Shown: in pieces, positions 19,284 to 27,919 of the stretch
Layout of the letters: each line of letters starts with the position of its first letter
Position numbering within the stretch: the stretch's first letter is position 1
Source: Longitalea arenae
GTDB taxonomy: Bacteria > Bacteroidota > Bacteroidia > Chitinophagales > Chitinophagaceae
Direction of reading: 5' to 3'
NCBI RefSeq assembly: GCF_016924755.1
Contig: NZ_JAFFJX010000001.1
Coordinates: 1,174,927 to 1,238,926 of the forward strand
Length of the DNA: 64,000 nt
Translations under genes and position numbers: made by a program
Notes under the pieces: generated by a model
The model's input: only the letters and a program-made list of their open reading frames with translations
What the model was told of the DNA's origin: nothing
The model's database searches: none

Positions 19284-19312
19284 AAAAAGGCGTCCCGATG
19301 AATCGGAACGCC
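19284..19312 (-). terminator. Intrinsic terminator of the fadN-like gene
   Basis: Read on the minus strand, GGCGTTCCGAT pairs with ATCGGGACGCC (one G-U) and is followed by TTTTTCGTT. It lies 27 bp after the stop of the gene ending at 19339. Bases 19052-19283 show no gene. Confidence 0.85.
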
Positions 19313-19338
19313 TGATTTTCTCATGTGACGCCTAGTTA

Positions 19339-21720
19339 TCAATTGCGGATAGGCTTTCCGCCTTTCAAAACACTTTGTATCCTTTCCAGGGTTTTCTTTT
19401 CACCACAGAGTGATAAAAAGGCTTCCCTTTCCAGGTCGAGTAAATATTGTTCAGATACCAACGTAGGTTCGCTCAGATCGCCGCCGCACATGACATAGGC
19501 CAGTTTTTTGGCTACGACTACATCATGATCTGTTGCATACGCTGCCCGCCACATACCATTGATACCGGCATATAATGCGCCCAGGGCAGAGCGGCCCAAC
19601 ACCTTGATGTCTTTCCGCTGCACGGGAGTAACATAACCACTGTCGAAAAATTCGATCACGCTTCTTTTCGCTTCTGCGATCCGGCGGCCCTGGTTCATCA
19701 CCACTTCGTCTTTTCCTTTGCGTAAGATGCCCAGCTCGAACCCTTCTGCAGCCGAAGTGGCCACCTTTGCTGTTGCGATGGTAAGAAAGCGGTTTTTAAG
19801 TGTATTTGTATCTGGTTCGTCCTCATGCATTTCATCTGCGGCCCGTAATACAAATTCTTTGGTGCCGCCACCCCCGGGGATCAAGCCAACCCCCAGTTCA
19901 ACCAGGCCAATATACGTTTCTGCCGCTGCACAGATCTTATCTGAATGCAGGCTCAGCTCACAGGCGCCGCCCAGGGTTAGCGCATGGGGCGCTACTACCA
20001 CGGGCACAGCACTATAACGGGCCCGCATCATGGTGTTCTGGAACATCCGGATGGCCATGTCAAGCTCATCATATTCCTGCTCAATGGCCAGCATAAAGAT
20101 CATGCCTACATTGGCGCCGGCGCTGAAGTTGGCGCTGTCATTGGCAATTACCAGTCCTTTATATTTTTCTTCAGCTGTTGTTATAGATCTTTGAATGGCT
20201 TCCAGCACTTCGCCGCCGATACTGCCCATTTTTGTATACCACTCAAGGCCCAGCACATCGTCTCCCAAATGGTACAAGCGGCAGGCGCTGTTCTTCCATA
20301 CGGTCTGGTTCTCAAAATTCTTCATCACGATAAATGCATCACCGCCTGGTAATGATCTATATGATCTTGAGTGTACATCATAGAACAGCCGCTTCCCATT
20401 TTCAACTTTATAAAAACTTTTTACACCGGCTTCCAGCATCTCATTGATCCAGGGAGCTACTGAATAACCGGCTGCTTTCATCTTCTGTACGGTGCTTTCT
20501 ACGCCCAACACATCCCAGCTTTCAAAAGCGCCGATCTCCCAGCCAAAACCGGCCATCATAGCATCGTCAACGCGGTAAAGCTCGTCTGAAATTTCAGGAA
20601 TGCGGTGGGAGATATAGGAGAACAAGCCGTAATGAAATGCGCGGTAGAACTCACCGGCCTTATCGGTGCCGGCGCACAAGGCCTTAATCCTTGTTTTCAG
20701 ATCATCGATCGGTTTGGCCGTTTCTACCGTAGCGAATTTTGCTTTTGTGCGCGGTTTATATTCAAAGGACTTCAGGTCGAGCGAGAAGATCTCTTTTTCG
20801 CCGCCTGTGCCTTTTTTCTTTACAAAGAAACCTTGTCCGGTCTTGTCGCCCAATTGATTATTGGCTACCATTTTTTCGAGCCAGGCAGGAATAACAAAAC
20901 TATCCCGGTGCTCGTCGTTGGGACAATTATCATAAACACCTTTAGCTACTTTTACCAGCGTATCGATACCTACCACATCTGCTGTTCTGAACGTAGCAGA
21001 TTTGGGCCGGCCGATGATGGGGCCGGTCAATGCATCGATCTCATCAACGGTTAAACCCATTTTCTCTACCAGGCCAAAGATGGCCATGATGCCATATACA
21101 CCAATGCGGTTGGCAATAAATGCCGGCGTGTCTTTACACAACACGGTGGTCTTCCCTAAGTACAGGTCACCGTACTGCATTAAAAAATCAACTACACTGA
21201 CATCGGTATGCGGTGTTGGAATTATTTCAAGTAAACGTAAATAACGGGGAGGATTGAAAAAATGCGTTCCGCAGAAGTGTTTCTTAAAATCATCGCTTCT
21301 GCCTTCGGCCATCAGGTGAATAGGAATACCTGAGGTATTGGAAGTGATCAGCGTGCCAGTGGTGCGGTACTTTTCTACTTCGGTAAAGATCTGCTGTTTG
21401 ATATCAAGCCTTTCTACAACCACCTCTATGATCCAGTCATAGCCGGCGATATCTTTCATATTATCAGTAAAGTTGCCGGTGGAGATCTTCTTCACAACGT
21501 CCTTCGTATAAACCGGTGAAGGATTGCTTTTAAGCGCAGCCTGCAGGGCATCGTTAACCAGTTTATTGCGCGCAGCTTTGTTATCACTCTCAACAGCTTC
21601 CTTCGGCACCATGTCTAACAACAGTACCTGAAGCCCAACACCTGCAAAGTGGCAAGCAATACGGGAACCCATAACTCCACTTCCCAGTACAGCTACTTTT
21701 TTAATGATTCGTTTACTCAT
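19339..21720 (-). CDS. fadN: 3-hydroxyacyl-CoA dehydrogenase / enoyl-CoA hydratase fusion (FadN type)
   Basis: Bifunctional beta-oxidation enzyme of 793 aa. The NAD-binding dehydrogenase half is first (VAVLGSGVMGSRIACHF, about residues 9-25; 3HCDH C-terminal region to about 400), and the enoyl-CoA hydratase/crotonase half is second (about 480-700, with ALTLGGACELSLH and the active-site segment GLVELGVGLIPGGGG). This domain order matches Bacillus FadN and is opposite to E. coli FadB. No thiolase or acyl-CoA dehydrogenase gene is adjacent, unlike the Bacillus operon. It has its own promoter at 21750 and terminator at 19284. Confidence 0.9.
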   Translation of the reverse strand: MSKRIIKKVAVLGSGVMGSRIACHFAGVGLQVLLLDMVPKEAVESDNKAARNKLVNDALQAALKSNPSPVYTKDVVKKISTGNFTDNMKDIAGYDWIIEVVVERLDIKQQIFTEVEKYRTTGTLITSNTSGIPIHLMAEGRSDDFKKHFCGTHFFNPPRYLRLLEIIPTPHTDVSVVDFLMQYGDLYLGKTTVLCKDTPAFIANRIGVYGIMAIFGLVEKMGLTVDEIDALTGPIIGRPKSATFRTADVVGIDTLVKVAKGVYDNCPNDEHRDSFVIPAWLEKMVANNQLGDKTGQGFFVKKKGTGGEKEIFSLDLKSFEYKPRTKAKFATVETAKPIDDLKTRIKALCAGTDKAGEFYRAFHYGLFSYISHRIPEISDELYRVDDAMMAGFGWEIGAFESWDVLGVESTVQKMKAAGYSVAPWINEMLEAGVKSFYKVENGKRLFYDVHSRSYRSLPGGDAFIVMKNFENQTVWKNSACRLYHLGDDVLGLEWYTKMGSIGGEVLEAIQRSITTAEEKYKGLVIANDSANFSAGANVGMIFMLAIEQEYDELDMAIRMFQNTMMRARYSAVPVVVAPHALTLGGACELSLHSDKICAAAETYIGLVELGVGLIPGGGGTKEFVLRAADEMHEDEPDTNTLKNRFLTIATAKVATSAAEGFELGILRKGKDEVVMNQGRRIAEAKRSVIEFFDSGYVTPVQRKDIKVLGRSALGALYAGINGMWRAAYATDHDVVVAKKLAYVMCGGDLSEPTLVSEQYLLDLEREAFLSLCGEKKTLERIQSVLKGGKPIRN

Positions 21721-21749
21721 AAAAAAATAGTTAGCTAAACAACTATTTT

Positions 21750-21779
21750 CAAAGATAGGATAAAATCCGCACGTGCCAA
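21750..21779 (-). promoter_or_regulatory. Promoter of the fadN-like gene
   Basis: On the minus strand TTG (21779-21777) is followed after 19 bp by TATCTTTG (21757-21750), matching the Bacteroidota -33/-7 pair. It leaves a leader of about 25 nt before the ATG at 21720. Confidence 0.65.
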
Positions 21780-21872
21780 GTGCTTTTTATAAATTAGCAG
21801 TCTGGCAGGCTGGCCGCTATTTATCAGAAATTATATAAGTAACTGGCTCTCCGTAAAAAAACAGCCGAAAAG

Positions 21873-23189
21873 ATGCGAAACGATGCACTTAAAATATTTT
21901 CCGCAGCGGTGCGGGCGGTGCAGCCGCAATATCTATTGCCGAGGTTTATGCGATGGCAGCAGGACCGCTTGTTGCTGGGCGAACAGCTTTTTGACCAAGC
22001 AGATATAAATAAGTTATTTATTATAGGTGCGGGCAAGGCCAGTGCGGCCATGGCGCGGGAGGCGGAGCTGGTGCTTGACAGCCGGATCAACGACGGCGTG
22101 GTGGTTACCAAATACAGTCATGCTTTTCCTTTAAACAAGATCCGTTGCATGGAAGCAGGCCATCCGGTGCCGGATGAAAACAGTTTGCTGGGTGGAAGGG
22201 AAATCATCCGCCTGTTGAAAATTGCCGGTGAAAAAGATGTGGTGATCGCCCTGATCAGCGGAGGCGCTTCAGCGCTGGTGGTCGATTGTCCGCCCGGTGT
22301 TTTACTGCCGGAGCTGCAAATGGTATTTAACCGCTTGTTGCAATGTGGCGCCACCATTGAGGAAATGAATACGGTGCGAAAGCATTTATCGGCCGCTATT
22401 AAAGGCGGACAATTAATGCGCACTGCCTGGCCGGCTACAGTGATCAATTTTATTCTTAGCGATGTAATTGGCGATCCGCTCGAGAGTATTGCGAGCGGAC
22501 CTACGGTTGCTGACCCCAGTACTTTTGCCGATGCCTGGGACATTGTATGTAAATATCAGTTGCTGGAGAAACTACCGGTCAGTGTCATTCGCTGGCTGCA
22601 GTCAGGCTTAAATAAAGAGATCCGGGAAACACCCAAACCCGCTGATCCCATTTTTACAAAAAGCTTTAATTACCTCATTGGCACCAACCGGGTGGCGCTG
22701 GAAGCGGCGGCGGAGACCGCCCGCACATTGCAGTATACACCGGTTATTGTAACCGATGCGATGCAGGGTGAGGCGCGCGATAAAGCGCAGGAACTCGTAG
22801 CACAAGTGCTGCAGTATAATGGACCAAGACCTGCCTGTTTATTGTTGGGAGGAGAAACCACCGTGACCATTAAGAAGCCCGGAAAGGGTGGCCGTAACCA
22901 GGAGTTTGTCCTGGCTGCATTGATCGCATTGCAGGAGGCTTTTCCGGATGGTGAAGGAATGCCGGTACTGCTCAGTGCGGGCACCGATGGCACTGATGGC
23001 CCTACCGATGCGGCAGGCGCCGTAGTGGATGCAGCGGTTTTAAAACAGGCTGCCCAACGGGGATTAACAGCTGAGGATTTTTTGTTGCAAAACGATTCCT
23101 GGAATTTCTTTCACCAGGCCGGCGGGCATATTATTACCGGGCCTACTTTCACCAATGTGATGGATATCGTTGTGGTGTTGATCCCTTGA
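21873..23189 (+). CDS. Glycerate 2-kinase (MOFRL family)
   Basis: Protein of 438 aa with the DUF4147/GckA N-terminal domain (IIGAGKASAAMAREAE, about residues 50-65; ISGGASALVV, about 128-137) and the C-terminal MOFRL domain (LLLGGETTVTI with GRNQEFVLAALIAL, about 325-365; SAGTDGTDGPTDAAGA). Class II glycerate kinases phosphorylate D-glycerate to 2-phosphoglycerate. Older annotations call the same family hydroxypyruvate reductase (TtuD). The neighbouring convergent gene is a beta-hydroxyacid dehydrogenase family member (23424-24290), so glyoxylate/tartronate semialdehyde use is a reasonable inference. It is divergent from the fadN-like gene. Confidence 0.88.
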   Translation: MRNDALKIFSAAVRAVQPQYLLPRFMRWQQDRLLLGEQLFDQADINKLFIIGAGKASAAMAREAELVLDSRINDGVVVTKYSHAFPLNKIRCMEAGHPVPDENSLLGGREIIRLLKIAGEKDVVIALISGGASALVVDCPPGVLLPELQMVFNRLLQCGATIEEMNTVRKHLSAAIKGGQLMRTAWPATVINFILSDVIGDPLESIASGPTVADPSTFADAWDIVCKYQLLEKLPVSVIRWLQSGLNKEIRETPKPADPIFTKSFNYLIGTNRVALEAAAETARTLQYTPVIVTDAMQGEARDKAQELVAQVLQYNGPRPACLLLGGETTVTIKKPGKGGRNQEFVLAALIALQEAFPDGEGMPVLLSAGTDGTDGPTDAAGAVVDAAVLKQAAQRGLTAEDFLLQNDSWNFFHQAGGHIITGPTFTNVMDIVVVLIP

Positions 23190-23195
23190 TAAGAG

Positions 23196-23359
23196 GAGAC
23201 CTGTGAAGAAAACAAGACCTGTAAGGTCCATCATCGGTTTTTGCCACTTGGGCATGTTGACTTGGACCTGACAGGTCTGTTTCGATTGATACAACGACCT
23301 GTCAGGTGGACTACCACCCACTGATTGCTCAGGAGCTTGCTGCCCACCTTACAGGTCTC
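23196..23359. repeat. Nested palindromic element with ACCTG(T/A)CAGGT words
   Basis: Between two convergent genes. The outer arms are AGACCTGTAAGGT (23215-23227) and ACCTTACAGGTCT (23346-23358), a perfect 13-bp inverted pair. Within them lie GACCTGACAGGTC (23265-23277) and GACCTGTCAGGT (23296-23307), each nearly palindromic and complementary to the other. GAGACCTGT at 23196 adds a further copy. Confidence 0.7.
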
Positions 23360-23369
23360 GCCTTTGCTC

Positions 23370-23425
23370 ATTGCCAATTGCCTTTTTCCCATTGCCTATT
23401 GCCAATTGCCCTTTGCCCATTGCCT
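23370..23425. repeat. Eight tandem heptads, ATTGCCN type
   Basis: ATTGCCA, ATTGCCT, TTTTCCC, ATTGCCT, ATTGCCA, ATTGCCC, TTTGCCC, ATTGCCT in exact 7-bp phase. The last unit runs into the stop codon (23424-23426) of the minus-strand gene. Confidence 0.8.
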
Positions 23426-24290
23426 ATAGATTCGCTGCCTGCGACACGGCGCTCCAGTCGAGTTCAGGATCTTTTTCAATGATCTGTTGCATATGGTGTT
23501 TCAGCAGCATGGCAAAGGGCATATTATTGTCTACTGCCGCCGCCTGCGAAAGCACCAGGTTGATGTCTTTCAAGCCCAAGGGCATATTGAATGCAGCCGG
23601 TTTGAACTGCTGGTTTACGATGATATTACCATAGTTCACATAGATAGGCGAGTTGAAAAGTGTTTGCGAAAAGAAGGACCACATTTTCTGCGTATCGATA
23701 TTGCTTTTGGCCGCCAGTGAAACGCTTTCACCGATGGCTTCCAGCGCAGCTGCGATCATAAAATTGCCGCAAAGCTTCACGGTATTGGCAGCAGTGATGG
23801 CATCGCCAAAATCCCAGACACCCGCGCCACCGGCATCTTTAAACAGTTGTTCGTACTGCTGGCGAAGGGTAGCTGCACCTGATATCACAAAGTTCAGTTT
23901 GCGCGCACGGGCCGCTTCAGGCCTGCCAAATACCGGTGCCGCCAGGTAGTGTGAACCCTGTTGTTGGTGTTGTTCTGATAATTCCTGCGCAGTAAGCGGC
24001 AGTATGGTGCTCATGGCGATGTGAACGCCACCGGGCTGCATATTCTGTATCAGGCCCTCGTCGCCTTCGCAAATGCTTTTTAAGGCTTTATCGTCTGAGA
24101 CCATCGTTACGATCACTGCACATTGCGCAGCAAGCTCCTTAACCGTTGCAATGGCGGTGGCGCCTTTATCGGTTAATGCTTTGGTTTTGGAAGCGGTGCG
24201 ATTGTAAACAAATAACTGGTGTCCTTTTTCGAGCATGTTTTCGGCAATAGGAGTGCCCAGGTTGCCTAATCCAATAAATCCGATCTTCAT
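23424..24290 (-). CDS. Beta-hydroxyacid dehydrogenase family protein (3-hydroxyisobutyrate / tartronate semialdehyde reductase-like)
   Basis: NAD(P)-dependent dehydrogenase of 288 aa. The N-terminal Rossmann loop is IGFIGLGNLGTPIAENML (about residues 3-20). The substrate motif follows near 118 (HIAMSTILP), and the catalytic-lysine segment is KLCGNFMIAAALEAIGES (about 167-184). The C-terminal helical domain is complete. The start at ATG 24290 (MKIGFIG) matches the family; an upstream in-frame ATG at 24353 would add a non-conserved 21 residues. Exact substrate is unclear; the glycerate kinase next to it suggests tartronate semialdehyde. Confidence 0.82.
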   Translation of the reverse strand: MKIGFIGLGNLGTPIAENMLEKGHQLFVYNRTASKTKALTDKGATAIATVKELAAQCAVIVTMVSDDKALKSICEGDEGLIQNMQPGGVHIAMSTILPLTAQELSEQHQQQGSHYLAAPVFGRPEAARARKLNFVISGAATLRQQYEQLFKDAGGAGVWDFGDAITAANTVKLCGNFMIAAALEAIGESVSLAAKSNIDTQKMWSFFSQTLFNSPIYVNYGNIIVNQQFKPAAFNMPLGLKDINLVLSQAAAVDNNMPFAMLLKHHMQQIIEKDPELDWSAVSQAANL

Positions 24291-24368
24291 ATTAATGGTA
24301 TTAAAAAGATAACCCCACCTGCTTTGCCATTGCGCAAAACAAGTGGGGCACAATGGTGAATAATCTAT

Positions 24369-26471
24369 TTAACTCACTGAAGAGCCATTGTCAATAGCAT
24401 CAACAGGATTAATAAAATGCAGTTTACCTGTTTTGTCTTCAGCCATCAGGATCATGCCATTGCTTTCAATGCCGCGCATTTTGCGGGGCGCCAGGTTGGC
24501 TACCACCACTACCTGTTTGCCGGTGATCTCTTCCGGTTTGAAGTGTTCGGCAATACCCGATACAATGGTTCTGGTCTCAAAACCCAGGTCTACCTGCAGC
24601 TTTAAGAGTTTGTCGGCCTTGGGTACTTTTTCTGCAGCCACAATAGTGCCTACGCGAAGATCGAGCTTGGCAAAATCATCATACTGAATTTGCTCCTTCA
24701 CTGCTTTGGGTGCTGCGGTATTTTCCGGTTGCTGACTTCCGGCCTCCGGTTGCTGAGCTCCGGTTTCCGGCTTCACCAGTCCGGCCTTTAATTTCGCGAT
24801 CTGCGCTTCTATCTCGGCGTCCTCAATTTTCCGGAACAGCAATTCAGGGGCCCGTAAGCTATAACCAACACTCAGCAATTTTGTTTTACCGGCATTCTCC
24901 CATTCTAACATTTTATCAACCACCTTCATCATATGCAGCATCTTTTGCGCAGTGCCCGGCAAAAATGGATTGATCAAAATGGCCAGGTTAGCGGTCAGCT
25001 GCAAACAAATGTGCAGGCAGTTATCGATCAGTTTCTGGTTATCGGGATTTTCGGCTAAGGTCCTGGCAACCATCCAGGGTTCTTTTTCCTGCATGTATTT
25101 ATTGCCTTTTCTCGAGAGGTCGATCACTTCGAACAAGGCATCGCGGAACTTAAAGTTCTCGAGATGTTCTTCTACCTTAGTTTTGGTCACCTCAAATTCA
25201 GCCAGCAGGTTTTTGCCGGCATCATCCAGTACGTCTGCATGTAAAGCGGGCACTTTGCCGCCGCATAATTTGTGCATCAGCACAAAAGCGCGGTTCACGA
25301 AGTTGCCGAAAATGTCAACCAGCTCTCCTTTTACCCTTGTCTGAAAATCTTTCCAGGTAAAATCATTGTCTTTGGTTTCCGGCGCATTGCTGCATAACAC
25401 ATAACGCAACATATCTTCGCAGCCCGGGAAATCTTTGATGTATTCATGCACCCATACCGCCCAGTTACGGCTGGTAGAAACTTTCTCACCTTCAATATTC
25501 AAAAACTCATTAGCCGGTACATTATCGGGCAGTACAAATCCGCCATGCGCTTTCAACATCGCCGGGAAAATGATACAGTGGAAAACAATATTGTCTTTAC
25601 CAATGAAGTGCACCAGTTTGGTGTCATCCTTACACCAGTAATCGTCCCATTTTTCGGTCAGTTCTTTAGTGGCAGAAATATACCCGATCGGCGCATCGAA
25701 CCACACGTACAGCACCTTGCCTTCGGTATCCGGCAGGGGAACTTTTACGCCCCAGCTGCTGTCGCGGGTCATGGCGCGGCTTTGCAAACCACTATCAAGC
25801 CAGCTTTTGCATTGCCCATATACGTTGTTCTTCCACTCGGTATGGCCTTCGAGGATCCAGCCTTTCAGCCAGTCCTCATAGTTCTGCAACGGGAAGTACC
25901 AGTGTTTGGTTTTCCGTTTTACCGGCACAGCATCACTGAGGGTGCTGCGCGGGTTTATTAATTGTTCCGGACTAAGCGAAGAACCGCATTTCTCACACTG
26001 GTCGCCGTATGCATTGGGATTGGCGCAAACCGGACAGGTACCAGTGATGTACCGGTCTGCCAGGAACGTATTCGTTTTTTCGTCATAATACTGTTCGGTC
26101 TCTTTTTCCTCGAACAGTCCATCGTCGTACAGTTTTTTGAAAAAGGCCGCTGCTGTTTCGTGGTGAACCTGATTCGAAGTGCGCGAATAGATATCGAAAG
26201 AAATACCCATTTGATCAAAGCTCTCCTTGATCTGGGCATGGTATTTATCTACAATCTGTTGCGGGCTCACGCCTTCTTTCATGGCGCGGATGGTAATGGG
26301 AACTCCATGTTCATCACTGCCGCCAATAAATTTGATATCCCTTTTCTGCGCGCGTTGGTAACGCACATAGATATCAGCCGGTAAATAGCAGCCTGCCAGG
26401 TGACCGATATGCACGGGACCATTGGCGTACGGCAGGGCCGCTGTGACTAAATAGCGCTTAAAATTGCTCAT
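24369..26471 (-). CDS. metG: Methionyl-tRNA synthetase
   Basis: Class I synthetase charging tRNA-Met. The HIGH motif is in [14 protein letters not shown] (about residues 12-25). The zinc knuckle is GTCPVC...CEKCG (about 140-160), and the KMSKS equivalent appears as KVSTSR, a usual variant in this group. The C-terminal ~110 residues form the EMAP/Trbp111-type tRNA-binding domain ([19 protein letters not shown], then [20 protein letters not shown]). A low-complexity Q/P/E linker precedes it. The start is placed at ATG 26471 ([18 protein letters not shown]), giving 700 aa; the 44 residues of open frame upstream are not family-like. Confidence 0.95.
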   Translation of the reverse strand: MSNFKRYLVTAALPYANGPVHIGHLAGCYLPADIYVRYQRAQKRDIKFIGGSDEHGVPITIRAMKEGVSPQQIVDKYHAQIKESFDQMGISFDIYSRTSNQVHHETAAAFFKKLYDDGLFEEKETEQYYDEKTNTFLADRYITGTCPVCANPNAYGDQCEKCGSSLSPEQLINPRSTLSDAVPVKRKTKHWYFPLQNYEDWLKGWILEGHTEWKNNVYGQCKSWLDSGLQSRAMTRDSSWGVKVPLPDTEGKVLYVWFDAPIGYISATKELTEKWDDYWCKDDTKLVHFIGKDNIVFHCIIFPAMLKAHGGFVLPDNVPANEFLNIEGEKVSTSRNWAVWVHEYIKDFPGCEDMLRYVLCSNAPETKDNDFTWKDFQTRVKGELVDIFGNFVNRAFVLMHKLCGGKVPALHADVLDDAGKNLLAEFEVTKTKVEEHLENFKFRDALFEVIDLSRKGNKYMQEKEPWMVARTLAENPDNQKLIDNCLHICLQLTANLAILINPFLPGTAQKMLHMMKVVDKMLEWENAGKTKLLSVGYSLRAPELLFRKIEDAEIEAQIAKLKAGLVKPETGAQQPEAGSQQPENTAAPKAVKEQIQYDDFAKLDLRVGTIVAAEKVPKADKLLKLQVDLGFETRTIVSGIAEHFKPEEITGKQVVVVANLAPRKMRGIESNGMILMAEDKTGKLHFINPVDAIDNGSSVS

Positions 26472-26609
26472 TTGATCGTCTTTAGTTTTTCTTATCATCG
26501 TCCCTTTCCGCCAGTCGGCGGATCCCTTGTACTGCATATCGCTAAGCAGCCAGGCAAATGCCGGATGGGGAATTGCAAAAATAACCATTCGGGGGCAAGG
26601 CATAAAATT

Positions 26610-26645
26610 GGTTGCCGGATGCCGGTTACCAGTTCCCGGTTACCG
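26610..26645. repeat. Five heptads, GGTTACC type
   Basis: GGTTGCC, GGATGCC, GGTTACC, AGTTCCC, GGTTACC in 7-bp phase. The array lies 24 bp after the stop of the small membrane ORF at 26669-26764, in the spacer before metG. Confidence 0.7.
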
Positions 26646-26668
26646 CGTGAACATTACCTCGTTTTTGA

Positions 26669-26764
26669 TCACCGCACCGCTTTATTGCGAATGAGCAACT
26701 GGTATAACACCCAAAGTACCAATGCAAAGGCTACTAACAATGTTATTATAAAACCTGCTGTCAT
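26669..26764 (-). CDS. Probable 31-aa single-helix membrane peptide
   Basis: This short frame begins ATG at 26764 and ends TGA at 26669-26671. The product is MTAGFIITLLVAFALVLWVL followed by YQLLIRNKAVR: one strongly hydrophobic helix of about 20 residues and a basic tail, the pattern of a real small inner-membrane protein with the tail in the cytoplasm. It sits about 200 bp upstream of metG on the same strand and divergent from the S66 peptidase. A heptad array follows its stop, as after other genes here. No family is recognised. Confidence 0.5.
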   Translation of the reverse strand: MTAGFIITLLVAFALVLWVLYQLLIRNKAVR

Positions 26765-26835
26765 ACGATAAAAGTAATTTCTTTATATATGGGCTAAAGG
26801 AACTTTGCGGTATATTTAAAAATTATATTCAGTAA

Positions 26836-27858
26836 ATGAACCGTAAGCATTTTTTATCCTCATTCCTGGTGGCCGGATTGCCTTTTCCTGGTTGGAGTGC
26901 CGTGGTTAATAATGATGATCATGAATCACCCGCGCCTATTCTGCCCCGCTATTTAAAACCCGGCGATACCATTGGTATTACCTGTCCGGCAGGCCATATT
27001 ACCCTGCCTGAAATACAACCGGCGATGCTGCAAATGGTAGAGTGGGGGTACAATATCAAGGTGGGTGATACCGTAGGTAAAAAGGACTGGACCTTCGGGG
27101 GCACCGATGAAGAAAGGGCGAAGGATTTTCAACAGATGATCGATGATCCCAGGGTAAAAGCCATTATGTGTGCCCGTGGTGGTTATGGATTTGTTCGGAT
27201 CATCGATAAACTGGATTTCAGCAAACTGGCTACTCATCCCAAATGGATCATTGGTTTCAGCGACATTACCGTCCTGCACTGCCACCTGAACCGGAATTAT
27301 GGCATTGCCTCCATTCATTCAAAAATGTGCAACAGTTTTCCCGACGACTGGAATAAGGCTGAACAGATCCAGATCGATACGATCCTTTCAATAAAACAGG
27401 CATTAACGGGCCAAAAGATGCATTATACAGCGCCGGTAAATCCCTATAACAAACCGGGAAAAGCAGCAGGCGCCCTCGTGGGTGGCAATCTGAAGCTGAT
27501 AGAAACTTTGGCCGGTACCAGATCTGATCTGCGCACGACTAACAAAATATTGTTTGTAGAAGATACGGGCGAATATCTCTACAGCATCGATCGCATGTTC
27601 TGGAACCTGAAACGGACCGGTAAGCTCGAAAAGCTGGCAGGTTTGATCGTTGGCGGCTTCAAAGTAAAACCCGATGATGCCGGGGAAGAGTTCGGCCGTA
27701 CGGTAGCCGACATTGTGCTGGAAAAGGTAAAAGAATACAACTATCCTGTTTGTTTTGATTTTCCCGTTGGTCATCAACGGAATAACTACGCTTTAAAATG
27801 TGGCGTAATACACCGGTTGACCGTTTCTAATGAAGAAGTAATACTGCGGGAAATCTAG
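26836..27858 (+). CDS. LD-carboxypeptidase, peptidase family S66, exported
   Basis: Serine peptidase of the LdcA/MccF family, which removes the terminal D-alanine from murein tetrapeptides during cell-wall recycling (or cleaves related amides). The expected Ser lies in GFSDITVLH (about residues 141-149), the Glu in LFVEDTGEYLYSIDRM (about 238-253) and the His in DFPVGHQRNNYALKCG (about 311-326). Unlike most cytoplasmic LdcA proteins it begins with a signal-like segment (MNRKHFLSSFLVAGLPFPGW), so it is probably exported. The Arg-Lys before the hydrophobic core could suit Sec or Tat. It is paralogous to the next gene. Confidence 0.88.
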   Translation: MNRKHFLSSFLVAGLPFPGWSAVVNNDDHESPAPILPRYLKPGDTIGITCPAGHITLPEIQPAMLQMVEWGYNIKVGDTVGKKDWTFGGTDEERAKDFQQMIDDPRVKAIMCARGGYGFVRIIDKLDFSKLATHPKWIIGFSDITVLHCHLNRNYGIASIHSKMCNSFPDDWNKAEQIQIDTILSIKQALTGQKMHYTAPVNPYNKPGKAAGALVGGNLKLIETLAGTRSDLRTTNKILFVEDTGEYLYSIDRMFWNLKRTGKLEKLAGLIVGGFKVKPDDAGEEFGRTVADIVLEKVKEYNYPVCFDFPVGHQRNNYALKCGVIHRLTVSNEEVILREI

Positions 27859-27874
27859 GCTGCCATGGTTTCCT

Positions 27875-27882
27875 TATTTTTG
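27875..27882 (+). promoter_or_regulatory. TAnnTTTG -7 box between the two S66 genes
   Basis: TATTTTTG is a perfect -7 element, 37 bp before the start at 27920. It suggests the second S66 gene can be transcribed on its own. Confidence 0.5.
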
Positions 27883-27919
27883 ATATTCGTTAATTAACAG
27901 TCGCAATTGGCATCTAACT

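Noticed and set aside
19718..21244. Several 60-149 aa plus-strand frames opposite the fadN-like gene
   Set aside because: All are covered by the continuous, motif-complete 793-aa gene.
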